A stretch of DNA of 64,000 nt from CAWBRT01 sp963819175 (GTDB lineage: Bacteria; Acidobacteriota; Terriglobia; Terriglobales; Acidobacteriaceae): NCBI GenBank assembly GCA_963819175.1, contig CAWFVJ010000021.1, positions 62,001-126,000 on the forward strand, in the 5' to 3' direction. Below are positions 52,539 through 61,706 of this stretch, piece after piece; the stretch's first letter is position 1, and every line of letters begins with the position of its first letter. A model generated the notes under the pieces. It had not been told where the DNA came from and did no database searches. It saw nothing but the letters and a program-made list of their open reading frames with translations. Both the position numbers and the translations under genes were made by a program.

Positions 52539-54683
52539 CTATGAACTCTTACGCTCGGTCACGATCTCGCTGAAGTCGGCGATACTGCTAAAGTGGCCGA
52601 GCACCATTTCAAGCAACGCCAACCTCCGGTTACGAACCTGTTCGTCCTCGACCATAACCATCACCCGATCGAAAAATACATCAATCGGTTTACGTATCTT
52701 CGCGACCTCGACCAACGCATCGTCGTATTTCTTCTCGGCGCAGAGTGCGCGAACATTCGCCCCGGACCGTGCCCCCTGTTCGGCCAACTCACGCTCTGCC
52801 GGATCGTCATCGTTAAGCGTTCCCGCAGCCTCTCCCGATCCAGGCTTCTTGCTTTCGGCAGCCTGCCGCAGGATGTTTTTCATCCGCTTGAATGCGATCG
52901 AAATCGCCTCGAAATCCTCCGAGCCGCGAACTCTCGCCACCGCTTCAGCCCGCATGATCGCGTCCGGAACATTGTCCGCGCCAGAGGCGAGCACCGCATT
53001 CACCACGTCATAAGCATAGCCCTTCACGTCGCGCAGGTAGAATTCCAGGCGCTCGCGGAAGAATGCCGCAACCTCCCGTGGAAAACTCTCCGCCGCCGTG
53101 AACTTCTTCTCGGCTTCGCTGCCTTTGTATTGCAAAAGCGCATCCGCCGTGATTTGCGAAATACTCAGCGGCAACTTGTGCTCGGCCAGAATGCGAACAA
53201 TCCCGTTGGCCGCGCGGCGCAGCGCGAAGGGATCTTTCGATCCCGTGGGCTGCATCCCCAAGGCAAACATGCCGGCGATGGAATCCGCCTTGTCGGAAAT
53301 CGACAGGACCGCGCTCTCTAGCGTGCGCGGCACCGCATCTTCCATCGATTCGGGCTTGTAATGATCATAAATCACATCGCCCACGAAGGGATTCATCTCC
53401 AGCGCCGTGGCCTGTGCCTTAGCGTAAAGGCCGCCGATAATGCCCTGGAGTTCGGTAAATTCCTTGACCAGCTCGGTCGTTAAATCGGCCTTGGCCAGCA
53501 GCGCGGCCTTGTGGATTATCCCCGGACGCACCGTGATTCCCTTCTCACGCACGGCCTCCGCCACCAAACTCGCCAGGTGCTGAGTGCGGATGGCCTTTTC
53601 GAAATAGCTGCCAAGGTCTTTTTGGAAGGTGACCGACTTCAGCAACTCGACACGCTCACGGAGCGTGATCTTCTGGTCGGTCTGCCAGAAGAAGCGCGCA
53701 TCGTTGAAGCGCGCGCGCAGCACCCGCTCGTTGCCATGACGGATCAAACCGTCGGCGTCGGAGGACGTATTCAGCACCGCAAGAAAGTGTGGCGCCAGTT
53801 TGCCGTTTGCGTCCTCCACGGCAAAATATTTCTGATGATCGCGCATCACGGTCACCAGTACTTCTTCGGGCAGGGTCAAATACTCGGCCTCGAAATTGCC
53901 GAGAATGACCGCCGGATATTCTGTGAGGTTCACGACCGTCGCCAGCAGCTCTTTATCCTCCCGCCAGCGTGCTCCGGGAATCGCCCTGGTGGCCGCATCC
54001 AGTGCCTTGCGAATGATCGCCTCCCGCTCCGACGGGCGCAGAATTACACACGCGTCTTTTAACTTGTTCGCGTACTGATCTTCCTCATGCAGCGCTATGT
54101 CGCCCTGCGATAAAATTCTGTGGCCGCGCGATTTGTTTCCCGCCGTGATTCCGCCAAACTCGACCGGCACCACCTTGCCATCGAGTAAGGCCACGATCCA
54201 ACGCACCGGGCGCACGAAGCGCTCCGCGGATTTGCCGCGCCAGTACATGTTCTTGGCCCAGTAGATCGCACCCATTTCTTTCGGCAGCGACTCCGCCAGC
54301 AGTGCCGAAGCATCGCGTCCCTTCTTCAACACCTTCGCCGCCAGGTACTCGCCTTTCGGGGTTGAAACTTTTTCCAGTGCGTCCAGGTCCAGGTTCACCT
54401 TCTTCGCAAAGGCATGCGCCGCCGGCGTCGGCTGACCGTCTCGAAAGGCGACTTTCAGCGAAGGCCCCATCACCTGGTCGCTGACATCAGGCTGTGCGTC
54501 AGCCACTCCGCGAGCCAGCACCGCAATGCGGCGCGGCGTGGAGAAAGATTCCACGGTCGCGCTTTCGGCGAGGTGCTCGCGCGCCAACAAATCGCACACG
54601 CGTTTGGTCAGTTCCTCGGAGGCTGCGGCGATCATGCGGGCCGGGATTTCTTCGGTTCCTATTTCAAACAGAAAATTCGCCAT
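52539..54683 (-). CDS. glyS: Glycyl-tRNA synthetase beta subunit
   Basis: 714 residues. It starts MANFLFEIGTEEIPARMI, the hallmark of the family, continues with HD-like helices (YFAVEDANGKLAPHFLAV, and KADLTTELVKEFTELQGIIG) and ends in a DALR-type anticodon-binding domain. It forms the alpha2beta2 tRNA synthetase with the product of the upstream glyQ gene and binds tRNA-Gly. The 138-nt gap to glyQ has no other gene. Confidence 0.95.
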   Translation of the reverse strand: MANFLFEIGTEEIPARMIAAASEELTKRVCDLLAREHLAESATVESFSTPRRIAVLARGVADAQPDVSDQVMGPSLKVAFRDGQPTPAAHAFAKKVNLDLDALEKVSTPKGEYLAAKVLKKGRDASALLAESLPKEMGAIYWAKNMYWRGKSAERFVRPVRWIVALLDGKVVPVEFGGITAGNKSRGHRILSQGDIALHEEDQYANKLKDACVILRPSEREAIIRKALDAATRAIPGARWREDKELLATVVNLTEYPAVILGNFEAEYLTLPEEVLVTVMRDHQKYFAVEDANGKLAPHFLAVLNTSSDADGLIRHGNERVLRARFNDARFFWQTDQKITLRERVELLKSVTFQKDLGSYFEKAIRTQHLASLVAEAVREKGITVRPGIIHKAALLAKADLTTELVKEFTELQGIIGGLYAKAQATALEMNPFVGDVIYDHYKPESMEDAVPRTLESAVLSISDKADSIAGMFALGMQPTGSKDPFALRRAANGIVRILAEHKLPLSISQITADALLQYKGSEAEKKFTAAESFPREVAAFFRERLEFYLRDVKGYAYDVVNAVLASGADNVPDAIMRAEAVARVRGSEDFEAISIAFKRMKNILRQAAESKKPGSGEAAGTLNDDDPAERELAEQGARSGANVRALCAEKKYDDALVEVAKIRKPIDVFFDRVMVMVEDEQVRNRRLALLEMVLGHFSSIADFSEIVTERKSS

Positions 54684-54821
54684 TGCAACCAGTTCTTCCT
54701 ATTTTATGCGCGGCTCATCGCACGATGAGCAAACTCCAGGTAAATTTTCGAGCCCAAGCGGGCAGCAATCCCGAATTCGGGCTGATCCGGATTCGGCTTG
54801 ATGCACCTATTCTGAAATCGT

Positions 54822-55850
54822 TCAGTTGGCAGCCGCGGCCGCCATTCCGGTTTTCTGCTGATCGACCCACGACCTGGCGGCGGCAACGGCCAGCGCGCGA
54901 ATCCGCGCGATAATACCGACCCGCTCCGTCACGCTGATTGCTCCGCGCGCGTCGAGCAGATTGAACAAGTGCGAGCACTTCAGGCACAGGTCAAACGCAG
55001 GCAGCAGCGGGAAACGCATCTTCTGCTGCGCCAAGTGCCGTCCGAACTCCTCATCCAGCACGCGCTCCTTCTTCCCTGTCTCTTTCTTCTCGCCCATTAA
55101 CTTGGCGTACTCTGCCAATAGCTCCTGACACTCGGCCTCGTAGGCATCCAGATGCTTCCAGAGTTTGTCCACATCAGCCAATTCAAAGTTGTAGACCGAA
55201 TACTGCTGCTCGTCGGCCAAGCGAATGTCGCCGTACGTCACCGGCTTGCCGTCGGGTCCGTACACCCAAACGATGTCGTAGATCGAATCGACATCCTGCA
55301 AAAAGGCGGCGATTCGCTCCAGTCCGTAGGTCAGCTCGGCGCACATCGGGTCCAGGTCCACGGCGCCGCACTGCTGGAAGTACGTAAACTGCGTGACCTC
55401 CAGCCCATCGAGCATCACCTGCCAGCCCACGCCCCAGGCGCCAAGCGTCGGGGACTCCCAGTTATCTTCCTCGAACTTGACGTCGTGCTTCCGCAGATCG
55501 ATACCGATTGCCTTCAGAGACTCCAGGTAGAGCTCCTGCACGTTCTCCGGCGGCGGCTTCAGAATCACCTGGAACTGCGTATGCTTGTACAGCCGGTTCG
55601 GGTTCTCACCGTAGCGGCCATCGGCCGGACGGCGCGAAGGTTGTACGTAACCCACGCGATACGGCTCCGGCCCAAGCACGCGCAGAAAAGTTTCGGGCGA
55701 CATTGTGCCCGCGCCAACCTCGACATCATGCGGTTGCTGCAACACACATCCGTTTCGCGCCCAGAACTCTTGCAGTTTCAGGATTAATTCCTGAAAGGTG
55801 AGCGGTTTATCAACTGATCCAGTCACAGAAAGTCTTTCCCGTTTCCACAT
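54822..55850 (-). CDS. glyQ: Glycyl-tRNA synthetase alpha subunit
   Basis: 342 residues (an in-frame GTG at 55826 would remove 8). Class II catalytic motifs: FWARNGCVLQQPHDVEVGAG, GYVQPSRRPADGRYGENPNR, YKHTQFQVILKP and LTYGLERIAAFLQ. It makes glycyl-adenylate and, with GlyS, charges tRNA-Gly. It follows recO by 28 nt. Confidence 0.95.
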   Translation of the reverse strand: MWKRERLSVTGSVDKPLTFQELILKLQEFWARNGCVLQQPHDVEVGAGTMSPETFLRVLGPEPYRVGYVQPSRRPADGRYGENPNRLYKHTQFQVILKPPPENVQELYLESLKAIGIDLRKHDVKFEEDNWESPTLGAWGVGWQVMLDGLEVTQFTYFQQCGAVDLDPMCAELTYGLERIAAFLQDVDSIYDIVWVYGPDGKPVTYGDIRLADEQQYSVYNFELADVDKLWKHLDAYEAECQELLAEYAKLMGEKKETGKKERVLDEEFGRHLAQQKMRFPLLPAFDLCLKCSHLFNLLDARGAISVTERVGIIARIRALAVAAARSWVDQQKTGMAAAAAN

Positions 55851-55878
55851 CCAATCATGTTATCCAGACGCTGTTGGC

Positions 55879-56619
55879 TCAATCCAACTTCTCCAACTGT
55901 GCCGCCGTCACCAGCTTGCGATCCAGGTGCCGCGACAGAATCTGCATCAGGAACTTGCGCAAGTCGGCGCCACGCGCTCGCGGCCATGGCTCGCCTGCCA
56001 GCTTCTCCACCGGCGAGCGAAACATCTCTGCCGCCAGCCCCCTCGACTCGGCCGTCATCTCCGACGATGCCAGCCGCTTATGCTCCGGACACATCAAGCC
56101 ATCTGCCAGCGCATGAAACCACGCCCTCTGCCCGTCCAGGGCTCGTCCGCATACGATGCAGGCGCTCAACTCCGGCAGAAAACCCATCAACCGCACCAGC
56201 CAGAGCTGGAAGTAAGTCACCGGCATCCAGATGGCATTCGAATTCAAATTCGCCAGCACCGAGATCGCCAGCCGGTAGATCGCGTCGTTCGCTTCGCGCT
56301 CCGGCAGCATCTCGTCAAGCATCTCGGCCACATGTCCCAAGGCCACGATGCGAGGGTAGTCCACCTGCGACGAGAGCGGTGACGCCAACACCTCGCAGGA
56401 ATCGATCCGCGCCAACTCCCTTCGCTCGCGGTCCTCCCAGAAGACGCGCACGCAGGTCAGTGGTTCCAGTGCGCCCGCGAATCGGCGGCGCGACTTCTTA
56501 GCCGCCTTCGCTACGCCCTTCACCTTGCCTTCCAGGCGAGTGAACAAAGTGACCAGCAGGTCCGCCTCGTGCAGCGGATACGTGCGCAGAACAATCGCCT
56601 CAGACTGCTTCAGCGGCAT
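55879..56619 (-). CDS. recO: DNA repair protein RecO
   Basis: 246 residues: N-terminal OB fold (SEAIVLRTYPLHEADLLVTL, then GKVKGVAKAAKKSRRRFAGA) and C-terminal helical domain with the zinc site (CIVCGRAL, then GLMCPEH). RecO loads RecA on SSB-coated single-stranded DNA with RecR in gap repair. The last zinc ligand appears to be His or is absent, which is tolerated in some homologues. It heads the recO-glyQ-glyS-ppdK run. Confidence 0.93.
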   Translation of the reverse strand: MPLKQSEAIVLRTYPLHEADLLVTLFTRLEGKVKGVAKAAKKSRRRFAGALEPLTCVRVFWEDRERRELARIDSCEVLASPLSSQVDYPRIVALGHVAEMLDEMLPEREANDAIYRLAISVLANLNSNAIWMPVTYFQLWLVRLMGFLPELSACIVCGRALDGQRAWFHALADGLMCPEHKRLASSEMTAESRGLAAEMFRSPVEKLAGEPWPRARGADLRKFLMQILSRHLDRKLVTAAQLEKLD

Positions 56620-56885
56620 GCGGAGTGGTTCTCGGCGCCTATGAAGTCCTCGCCGGTCGCGGTTGCGTCCGTTACGGCCGACACAGGCCAGTCCTTCGAA
56701 TCAATTGCATCAGAACAATCTTACTGGAGTGCAGACAAGGAGGGAAGCACGGGAATTCGCCCGTGCGTGGACGCACTCTTCCGGAGGCGCCTTAACCCGG
56801 CTCAACCCTGAAAAAAGCTCAAAGCTCAAAACTCGACCGGTGGCAGTCCACAGACCCGGGGCCGGGCAGAGGCTGCTGCCGCGAC

Positions 56886-57146
56886 TTACCGCCCAAAGTA
56901 CTTCGCGTTGCGCTCGGTGTATTCCTTCCACTTTTCCGGCAGATCATCAAGCGCAAAAATAGCCGAAACGGGACAAACCGGAACACACGCCCCGCAGTCT
57001 ATGCACTCGACCGGATCGATATACAGCATCTCTTCCTTTGCGAATGCTTCTTCGTCTTTTTTCGGGTGTATGCAATCCACCGGACACGCATCGACGCACG
57101 CCGTATCCTTAGTGCCGATACAGGGTTCTGCAATCACATATGCCAT
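56886..57146 (-). CDS. Ferredoxin with two Fe-S clusters (FdxA-like)
   Basis: 86 residues. First motif CIGTKDTACVDACPVDCIHP (seven-iron ferredoxin pattern, one [3Fe-4S]/[4Fe-4S] site), second motif CIDCGACVPVCPVSAI ([4Fe-4S]). A small soluble electron carrier. The C-terminal tail EKWKEYTERNAKYFG is typical of actinobacterial/acidobacterial FdxA-like proteins. It is encoded last in the moaDE-VWA-hfq-IMPase run. Confidence 0.93.
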   Translation of the reverse strand: MAYVIAEPCIGTKDTACVDACPVDCIHPKKDEEAFAKEEMLYIDPVECIDCGACVPVCPVSAIFALDDLPEKWKEYTERNAKYFGR

Positions 57147-57289
57147 AGTTTTCGCCTTCTCCGGAACGCCTGTTGATGATTACGAAACGCCATCGAAAAC
57201 ACTAGATTCTAACAAACATCCGGGAACCCATCCTCACCGCTCATACCTCTACAGATGCAAACGGGAACAGAAGAGTCGCTATCGGCCAT

Positions 57290-58138
57290 TCAGGGCTGGC
57301 GATTCCGGGTCCAACCCGACGGCGACGGCAGAGGCTCCAGCCCTCGTCCGGCAAAAATCTCGGTGAAGTTCTCGATGAGTTCCTGGTGAAGCAGGCCGTT
57401 CGAGGCGAGTGTTTCGCTGCTGTCCAGCCGCCAGGGTGAGCCGTCGAACCGCGTCACCTTCCCACCGGCCTCCAGCACAAGCAGAACTCCGGCCAAAGTA
57501 TCCCAGGGGTTCAGATTGAACTCCCAAAAACCGTCGTAGCGTCCCGATGCGACGTTTGCCAAGTCGAGCGCCGCCGAACCGGCGCGCCGCACGCCGTGGC
57601 TCCGCAACGTAAGCTGATGATAGACGTGTATGTTCGGGTTCTTGTGCCGCTTGAAGCTTGGGAACCCGGTTCCAAGGATCGCCTCGGAAATGCTCCGCGT
57701 CTTGGAGACCCGAATCGGCTTGCCGTTTAGCGTGGCGCCTTTGCCCCTCTCGGCGGCGAACAATTCACTTCGCGTCGGATCGTACAGCACCCCCGCTTGT
57801 GGCACGCCTGCGAGTTCCAGCCCAATAGAAACGCAAAACACGGGATAGCCATGCGCGAAGTTCGTTGTGCCGTCCAGCGGATCGACATACCACTGGTAGC
57901 TGCTGTCGCTCTCCTTGCGGCTTCCCTCTTCGCCGACGATACCGTGATCCGGCCACCGTTTGTGCAAACGCGAAACAATCAGATGCTCCGACGCGTGATC
58001 GGCAGCGGTCACGAGGTCCGCGTCACCCTTATACTCGAAACCGATGCTTTGTTGGAAATGGTCCATCAGCACTTCGCCCGCTTCGCGGGCAATCGCCGAC
58101 ATCTCTGGGAGGAACTCAGAACCGACGTTTGTAGTCAC
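57290..58138 (-). CDS. Inositol-monophosphatase-family enzyme
   Basis: 282 residues. Metal-binding motifs: GEEGS (Glu), WYVDPLDGTTNFAHGYP (motif A) and NLNPWDTLAGVLLVLEAGG (motif B). It hydrolyses a sugar or inositol phosphate with Mg2+; SuhB, CysQ and fructose-bisphosphatase relatives share these motifs, so the substrate is open. It lies 21 nt after hfq on the same strand. Confidence 0.88.
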   Translation of the reverse strand: MTTNVGSEFLPEMSAIAREAGEVLMDHFQQSIGFEYKGDADLVTAADHASEHLIVSRLHKRWPDHGIVGEEGSRKESDSSYQWYVDPLDGTTNFAHGYPVFCVSIGLELAGVPQAGVLYDPTRSELFAAERGKGATLNGKPIRVSKTRSISEAILGTGFPSFKRHKNPNIHVYHQLTLRSHGVRRAGSAALDLANVASGRYDGFWEFNLNPWDTLAGVLLVLEAGGKVTRFDGSPWRLDSSETLASNGLLHQELIENFTEIFAGRGLEPLPSPSGWTRNRQP

Positions 58139-58159
58139 TGGAGGTTTGATGCCGACTTT

Positions 58160-58516
58160 CTATTTACTGGGCCCGCCTGGATCGTTCGATTCCGGGTCAC
58201 GTTGAGGCGCCGGTTTGGCCGCATCGCGCTTGCGGGAAGCCTCCCGGCCGCCGCCTTCGGCGATATACATGATTTCGTGCTTAAAAATAAATAGGTTGGG
58301 GGCGCCTTCGCGTGTCAGCCGGATCATGTTGCGGTCATAGTACTCGATCCAGCCGCGAACAACTTCGCCATCCACCAGCTTGACGCTCACCGCCTTCTGC
58401 TTCTCGCCAAGCCACTTCAGGTACGTAACCTCTTCGAATGTCTCCTCGGGAGGCGGAGTCTTGCCCTTGCGGTTCGCAAGACTGTTTTGAGCAGTTTGAG
58501 CCGAACGGAAAACCAT
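58160..58516 (-). CDS. hfq: Hfq RNA chaperone
   Basis: 118 residues from ATG 58516; the frame is open 15 codons further but that part is not conserved. The Sm core runs from about 30 to 87: EEVTYLKWLGEKQKAVSVKL, then VVRGWIEYYDRNMIRL (Sm1) and NLFIFKHEIMYI (Sm2, normally YKHAI). The N-terminal tail and the basic/acidic C-terminal tail are longer than in E. coli. The protein forms a hexameric ring that pairs small RNAs with mRNAs. The divergent Sm2 is typical for groups outside Proteobacteria. Confidence 0.82.
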   Translation of the reverse strand: MVFRSAQTAQNSLANRKGKTPPPEETFEEVTYLKWLGEKQKAVSVKLVDGEVVRGWIEYYDRNMIRLTREGAPNLFIFKHEIMYIAEGGGREASRKRDAAKPAPQRDPESNDPGGPSK

Positions 58517-58575
58517 GCCTGAATTGTACAGGCAGCTTGCATTTCTGTCAGTGGTGAACATCCGTGCGGCGCCGG

Positions 58576-59553
58576 CTATTCGAGCTTGCTGCTGTAATAC
58601 CCGGTTCGATGCCGAACCCGCAGCTTCCCAGCCGGGATATTTTCCGCGGCCTGCGGCTCCACGACGACCTTAATTTTGCGGAATTCACCGCCAGTTCGCT
58701 GCGCGGGATAATAGGCGACCAAGTACTGCGTGCGAAGCTCTTCGCTGATTTGCTTGAACGCCTTATCCAGCCCGTTCCGGTCCGACGCGTAATAATACTT
58801 CCCACCGGTGTCGTGAGAGATTTGTATGAGCGCATGCTCTCCGCCGATGTCCCTCCCTGCGCTGGCTTCGATCGGCACCATGATGATCGAATAGACAATC
58901 GTCTCCGCCGTTTGGGCCGCACGCACCGCCTCGCTATAGGAAACCTTGCTGCTTGTGTCGCCGCCATCGGTGATGACGACCAGCACCTTTCTTCCTTCCC
59001 TTGAGATTAACGCCCGCGACCCGAGGTAAATCGCGTCGTAAAGCGCGGTCGAGGATTGCGATTGAATCCGCGCGATTCCCCGGTCGATAACGCGCAAATC
59101 GCCGGTGAAAGGGATCACTTCCGTGACATACTGGCTGAACTGGTAAATCGAAACCGCATCGACCGGCCGCAGGATGACATCAGCAAAACGTCTCGCCGAT
59201 TCCAATTCGAGCGGAAGATCTTTGCGCGTGCTCAGGCTGGCATCGACCGCCAACACAATCGACAACGGCAACTCGCTTTCGCGGGCAAAGACAGCTATCT
59301 CTTGCTCCTTGCCGTCCTCGAAAACGTGAAAGTCCCCTTTAGTCAGGTTCCCTACCGGCGCGCCGCTCTCATCGGTGACGATCGTAAACACGTTCACCAG
59401 CCTGACATTCACCTTGAACGTCGTTGCCGGCTCCTCGCTCTGCGAAGAATGCGGCTGTGCGGGCGGATGCGGCACTTGCTGCGCCAGAAATACGGTCGGA
59501 GCCGCCACCAACAGCAACGCCGAGAGCAGCACTAGGCCTTTTGCAAGCTTCAT
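58576..59553 (-). CDS. Secreted VWA-domain protein (acidobacterial VWFA-related)
   Basis: 325 residues: signal peptide (GLVLLSALLLVAAPTVFLAQ), a Pro/Ser-rich linker, an N-terminal beta part, and the VWA domain with the MIDAS motif VLAVDASLSTRKD (DxSxS) and a conserved LVVITDGGDTSSK loop. The VWA fold binds proteins through a divalent metal. Acidobacteria carry many copies of this secreted family. It lies between moaDE and hfq. Confidence 0.88.
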   Translation of the reverse strand: MKLAKGLVLLSALLLVAAPTVFLAQQVPHPPAQPHSSQSEEPATTFKVNVRLVNVFTIVTDESGAPVGNLTKGDFHVFEDGKEQEIAVFARESELPLSIVLAVDASLSTRKDLPLELESARRFADVILRPVDAVSIYQFSQYVTEVIPFTGDLRVIDRGIARIQSQSSTALYDAIYLGSRALISREGRKVLVVITDGGDTSSKVSYSEAVRAAQTAETIVYSIIMVPIEASAGRDIGGEHALIQISHDTGGKYYYASDRNGLDKAFKQISEELRTQYLVAYYPAQRTGGEFRKIKVVVEPQAAENIPAGKLRVRHRTGYYSSKLE

Positions 59554-59578
59554 AACCCTGATCTAACCCGAAACCGCC

Positions 59579-60388
59579 TCATGAGTTTGCCGGATTCTTG
59601 AATTCCGTCCGTTCCGGCCTGTCCGGTTCGTGGGTCTCGCCCGGCACGCTTTGGCCGCCTGGAAGTGTCGCCACGCTTGGCGGAAAGGAATCTCCATCGG
59701 CCCAGACCGCTCCATCGGCAAAATGCTCTTTCTTCCAGATGGGTACGGTCCGCTTCAAGGTATCGATGATCCAGCGGCAAGCGTCGAATGCCGCCGCCCT
59801 GTGAGCCGAAGCGACCACAATCAGCACGCTGCTGTCGCCGATCTCCAGCCTCCCCAGGCGATGCACGATCGCGCAGTCGCGCACTTCGAAACGTGTATTT
59901 GCCTCCGTGGCCAGTGCCTCCAAGGCGTCCAGCGCCATCTTCTCGTAGGCTTCGTATTCCAGGAAGAGCGTGCGGCGCCCGCGACTGTGGTTGCGCACAA
60001 TCCCGTCGAAGACCACGACGGCTCCGTCCTCGCCCCGCCGCATGCGATGGACAATCGACTCGGTATCGATTGGCTCATGCTGCAATCGGCAATGAGCGCT
60101 CCTCAGCGGGGCTTTAGCGTCGGGCTGGCCGGCGCCGGAACCGCTACCACCGCTTACCGGAGGAAGCAGCGCGACCTCGTCGCCCTCATGGAGCAGCGTT
60201 CCCGGCTCCGAGTAGTGCTGATTCACCGCCACCGCCACCGATTTCTGGAAGCGGGCGAGTCCGGGCGTTTGCGCCTGAAGCGCCGTCCAGAGTTCCGCCG
60301 CGGTCGCTCCCGCACGTAGCTCTAACTGCGCTTCGGAGCTTCCCATAAGGTCTTTGAGAATCCCAAAAAAAACTACCTGCACGCGCAT
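59579..60388 (-). CDS. MoaD-MoaE fusion, molybdopterin synthase
   Basis: 269 residues. Residues 1-81 are a MoaD domain (VFFGILKDLMGSSEAQLEL, then LLPPVSGG) whose family C-terminal Gly-Gly is internal here (80-81). A Gly/Ser linker follows, then MoaE from about 105: MRRGEDGAVVVFDGIVRNHS, YEKMALDALEALA, and WKKEHFADGAVW with the catalytic Lys. Molybdopterin synthase adds two sulfurs to cPMP, carried by the thiocarboxylate at the MoaD C-terminal Gly. A fusion hides this Gly, so cleavage (as reported for the mycobacterial MoaX fusion) is expected. A C-terminal tail of about 40 residues is Pro/Glu-rich. Confidence 0.92.
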   Translation of the reverse strand: MRVQVVFFGILKDLMGSSEAQLELRAGATAAELWTALQAQTPGLARFQKSVAVAVNQHYSEPGTLLHEGDEVALLPPVSGGSGSGAGQPDAKAPLRSAHCRLQHEPIDTESIVHRMRRGEDGAVVVFDGIVRNHSRGRRTLFLEYEAYEKMALDALEALATEANTRFEVRDCAIVHRLGRLEIGDSSVLIVVASAHRAAAFDACRWIIDTLKRTVPIWKKEHFADGAVWADGDSFPPSVATLPGGQSVPGETHEPDRPERTEFKNPANS

Positions 60389-60529
60389 CCACGAAGCATA
60401 TCAGAGTGTTCCGCAACTTACAGGGCTGCGCAGTCCAGCCTCCGGTACGTCCGATACAACCCCAAAGCTACAGGATGAATCGAGAGCCCTATGTCTTAGT
60501 GTGCCGCGCCCAATGGGCGGAGGTGTAGG

Positions 60530-61417
60530 ATGCCCAACCCCCGTGTTCTTTTCGTCGATGATGATCCCGGTATTCGAGCAACCCTTCCAAAAGTCTTGGA
60601 AATGCATGGATACGGTGTCACCGTTGCCGGTTCCGTATCCGAGGCACTAAACATAATCACAAACCACCAGAGGTTCGATGTCTTGATCTCTGATTTGAAT
60701 ATGGGCCACGCTGCCGATGGGTTCACCGTGGTTCACGCCATGCGGCGGATCAATCCTAGCTGCGTTAATTTCATCCTGACAGGCTTTCCTGCCTTCGAAT
60801 CCGCCCTGCAAGCATTGCGCTCCAACATCGATGACTATTTCACTAAGCCATCGAGTATCCCGCAACTGGTGGGGCGGATTGAGCAGAGCCTGAAGGAGCG
60901 CCCCAAGAAGCAACCGGTTGCAACACTGCGTCTTCCACACGTTTTACGTGCCAATATAGATCAGATTACTGCTCGTGCCCTGACCGCAATCAAGGCCGAC
61001 CTGCATCTTGCTGGTTTGCCTCTTTCAGATTCCGAACGGCTCGACCCGGTAGCGGAATCGCTCAGGGATATTGCCGATCACATGGAGTCGGGGCAGCCTA
61101 ATGATGACAGTGAGTTGCTGCTGCGCTCTGCTCGTCTTCGTGGGGAGACCCGCTACAAGCAGGGATGCCCGCTCGATCTCATGGTTAAGAACGAGCGCTT
61201 GATCGAACAGGTGATCCGCAACGTAATTTACGAGAACCTATTAAGCCTCAACTTGAGCTACTTGCTTTTGGATTTGGAAAGAATGAGTGATGCGCTGCTC
61301 CTGCAATTGCAGGAGTCCATCCGGGCTTACGTACAAGCCGAAGGCGAAGGAAGGAAGGAAGGAAGGAAGGAAGGAAGGAAGGAAACAGCTCTGCCCTTTG
61401 ATTCTTCCACTATTTGA
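60530..61417 (+). CDS. Response regulator with RsbR-type C-terminal domain and GGAA-repeat tail
   Basis: 295 residues. Receiver domain (1-120): RVLFVDDDPGIRATLPKVLE, VLISDLNMGHAADGF with the acceptor Asp, FILTGFPAFESAL and YFTKP. The C-terminal helical domain (about 140-265) resembles the RsbR/RsbRD N-terminal domain (ETRYKQGCPLDLMVKNERLI). The tail repeats G-R-K-E three times over a GGAA x9 tract (61349-61384), then ends TALPFDSSTI. A change in repeat number would alter the last residues by frameshift. It could act in a stressosome-like or partner-switching pathway, but no such partners are nearby. Confidence 0.82.
   Translation: MPNPRVLFVDDDPGIRATLPKVLEMHGYGVTVAGSVSEALNIITNHQRFDVLISDLNMGHAADGFTVVHAMRRINPSCVNFILTGFPAFESALQALRSNIDDYFTKPSSIPQLVGRIEQSLKERPKKQPVATLRLPHVLRANIDQITARALTAIKADLHLAGLPLSDSERLDPVAESLRDIADHMESGQPNDDSELLLRSARLRGETRYKQGCPLDLMVKNERLIEQVIRNVIYENLLSLNLSYLLLDLERMSDALLLQLQESIRAYVQAEGEGRKEGRKEGRKETALPFDSSTI
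61349..61384 (+). repeat. Tetranucleotide repeat (GGAA)9 inside coding sequence
   Basis: Nine uninterrupted GGAA units, 36 bp, encoding GRKEGRKEGRKE at the end of the response regulator. Gain or loss of one unit changes the frame and replaces the last ten residues; a +1 frame would run on to 61490. Confidence 0.9.
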
Positions 61418-61661
61418 TTCACCTTCTTGCGGGGTGCAGGTTCCGCGCCGTGCTGTTCGTGCTAATGAATTCCATTTTGTACACGAATAAGAGGAGTCAT
61501 GGTGACCGTAGCGAAGCGGAGTGGAGCCACCCTTTGTTTTTTAGCAATAGAAACACAAGATGGCTCGACCCACCGCCAGCCAGCATATGGATGTATTGGA
61601 ATACATCTTTGGGAATCGCGCTAACCTGTGCCGAGATGACGCGCTCCCAAACGGCGCAAAA

Positions 61662-61683
61662 AGCCCCCTTTTAGGCGGGTGCT
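61662..61683 (-). terminator. Possible terminator of lon
   Basis: On the minus strand a short imperfect hairpin AGCACCC...GGGGGCT (six pairs with one bulge) is followed by TTTTTGCG. About 25 nt after the lon stop. Weak but well placed. Confidence 0.4.
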
Positions 61684-61706
61684 CGGTCTTTGCCAATCAG
61701 CGTTTA

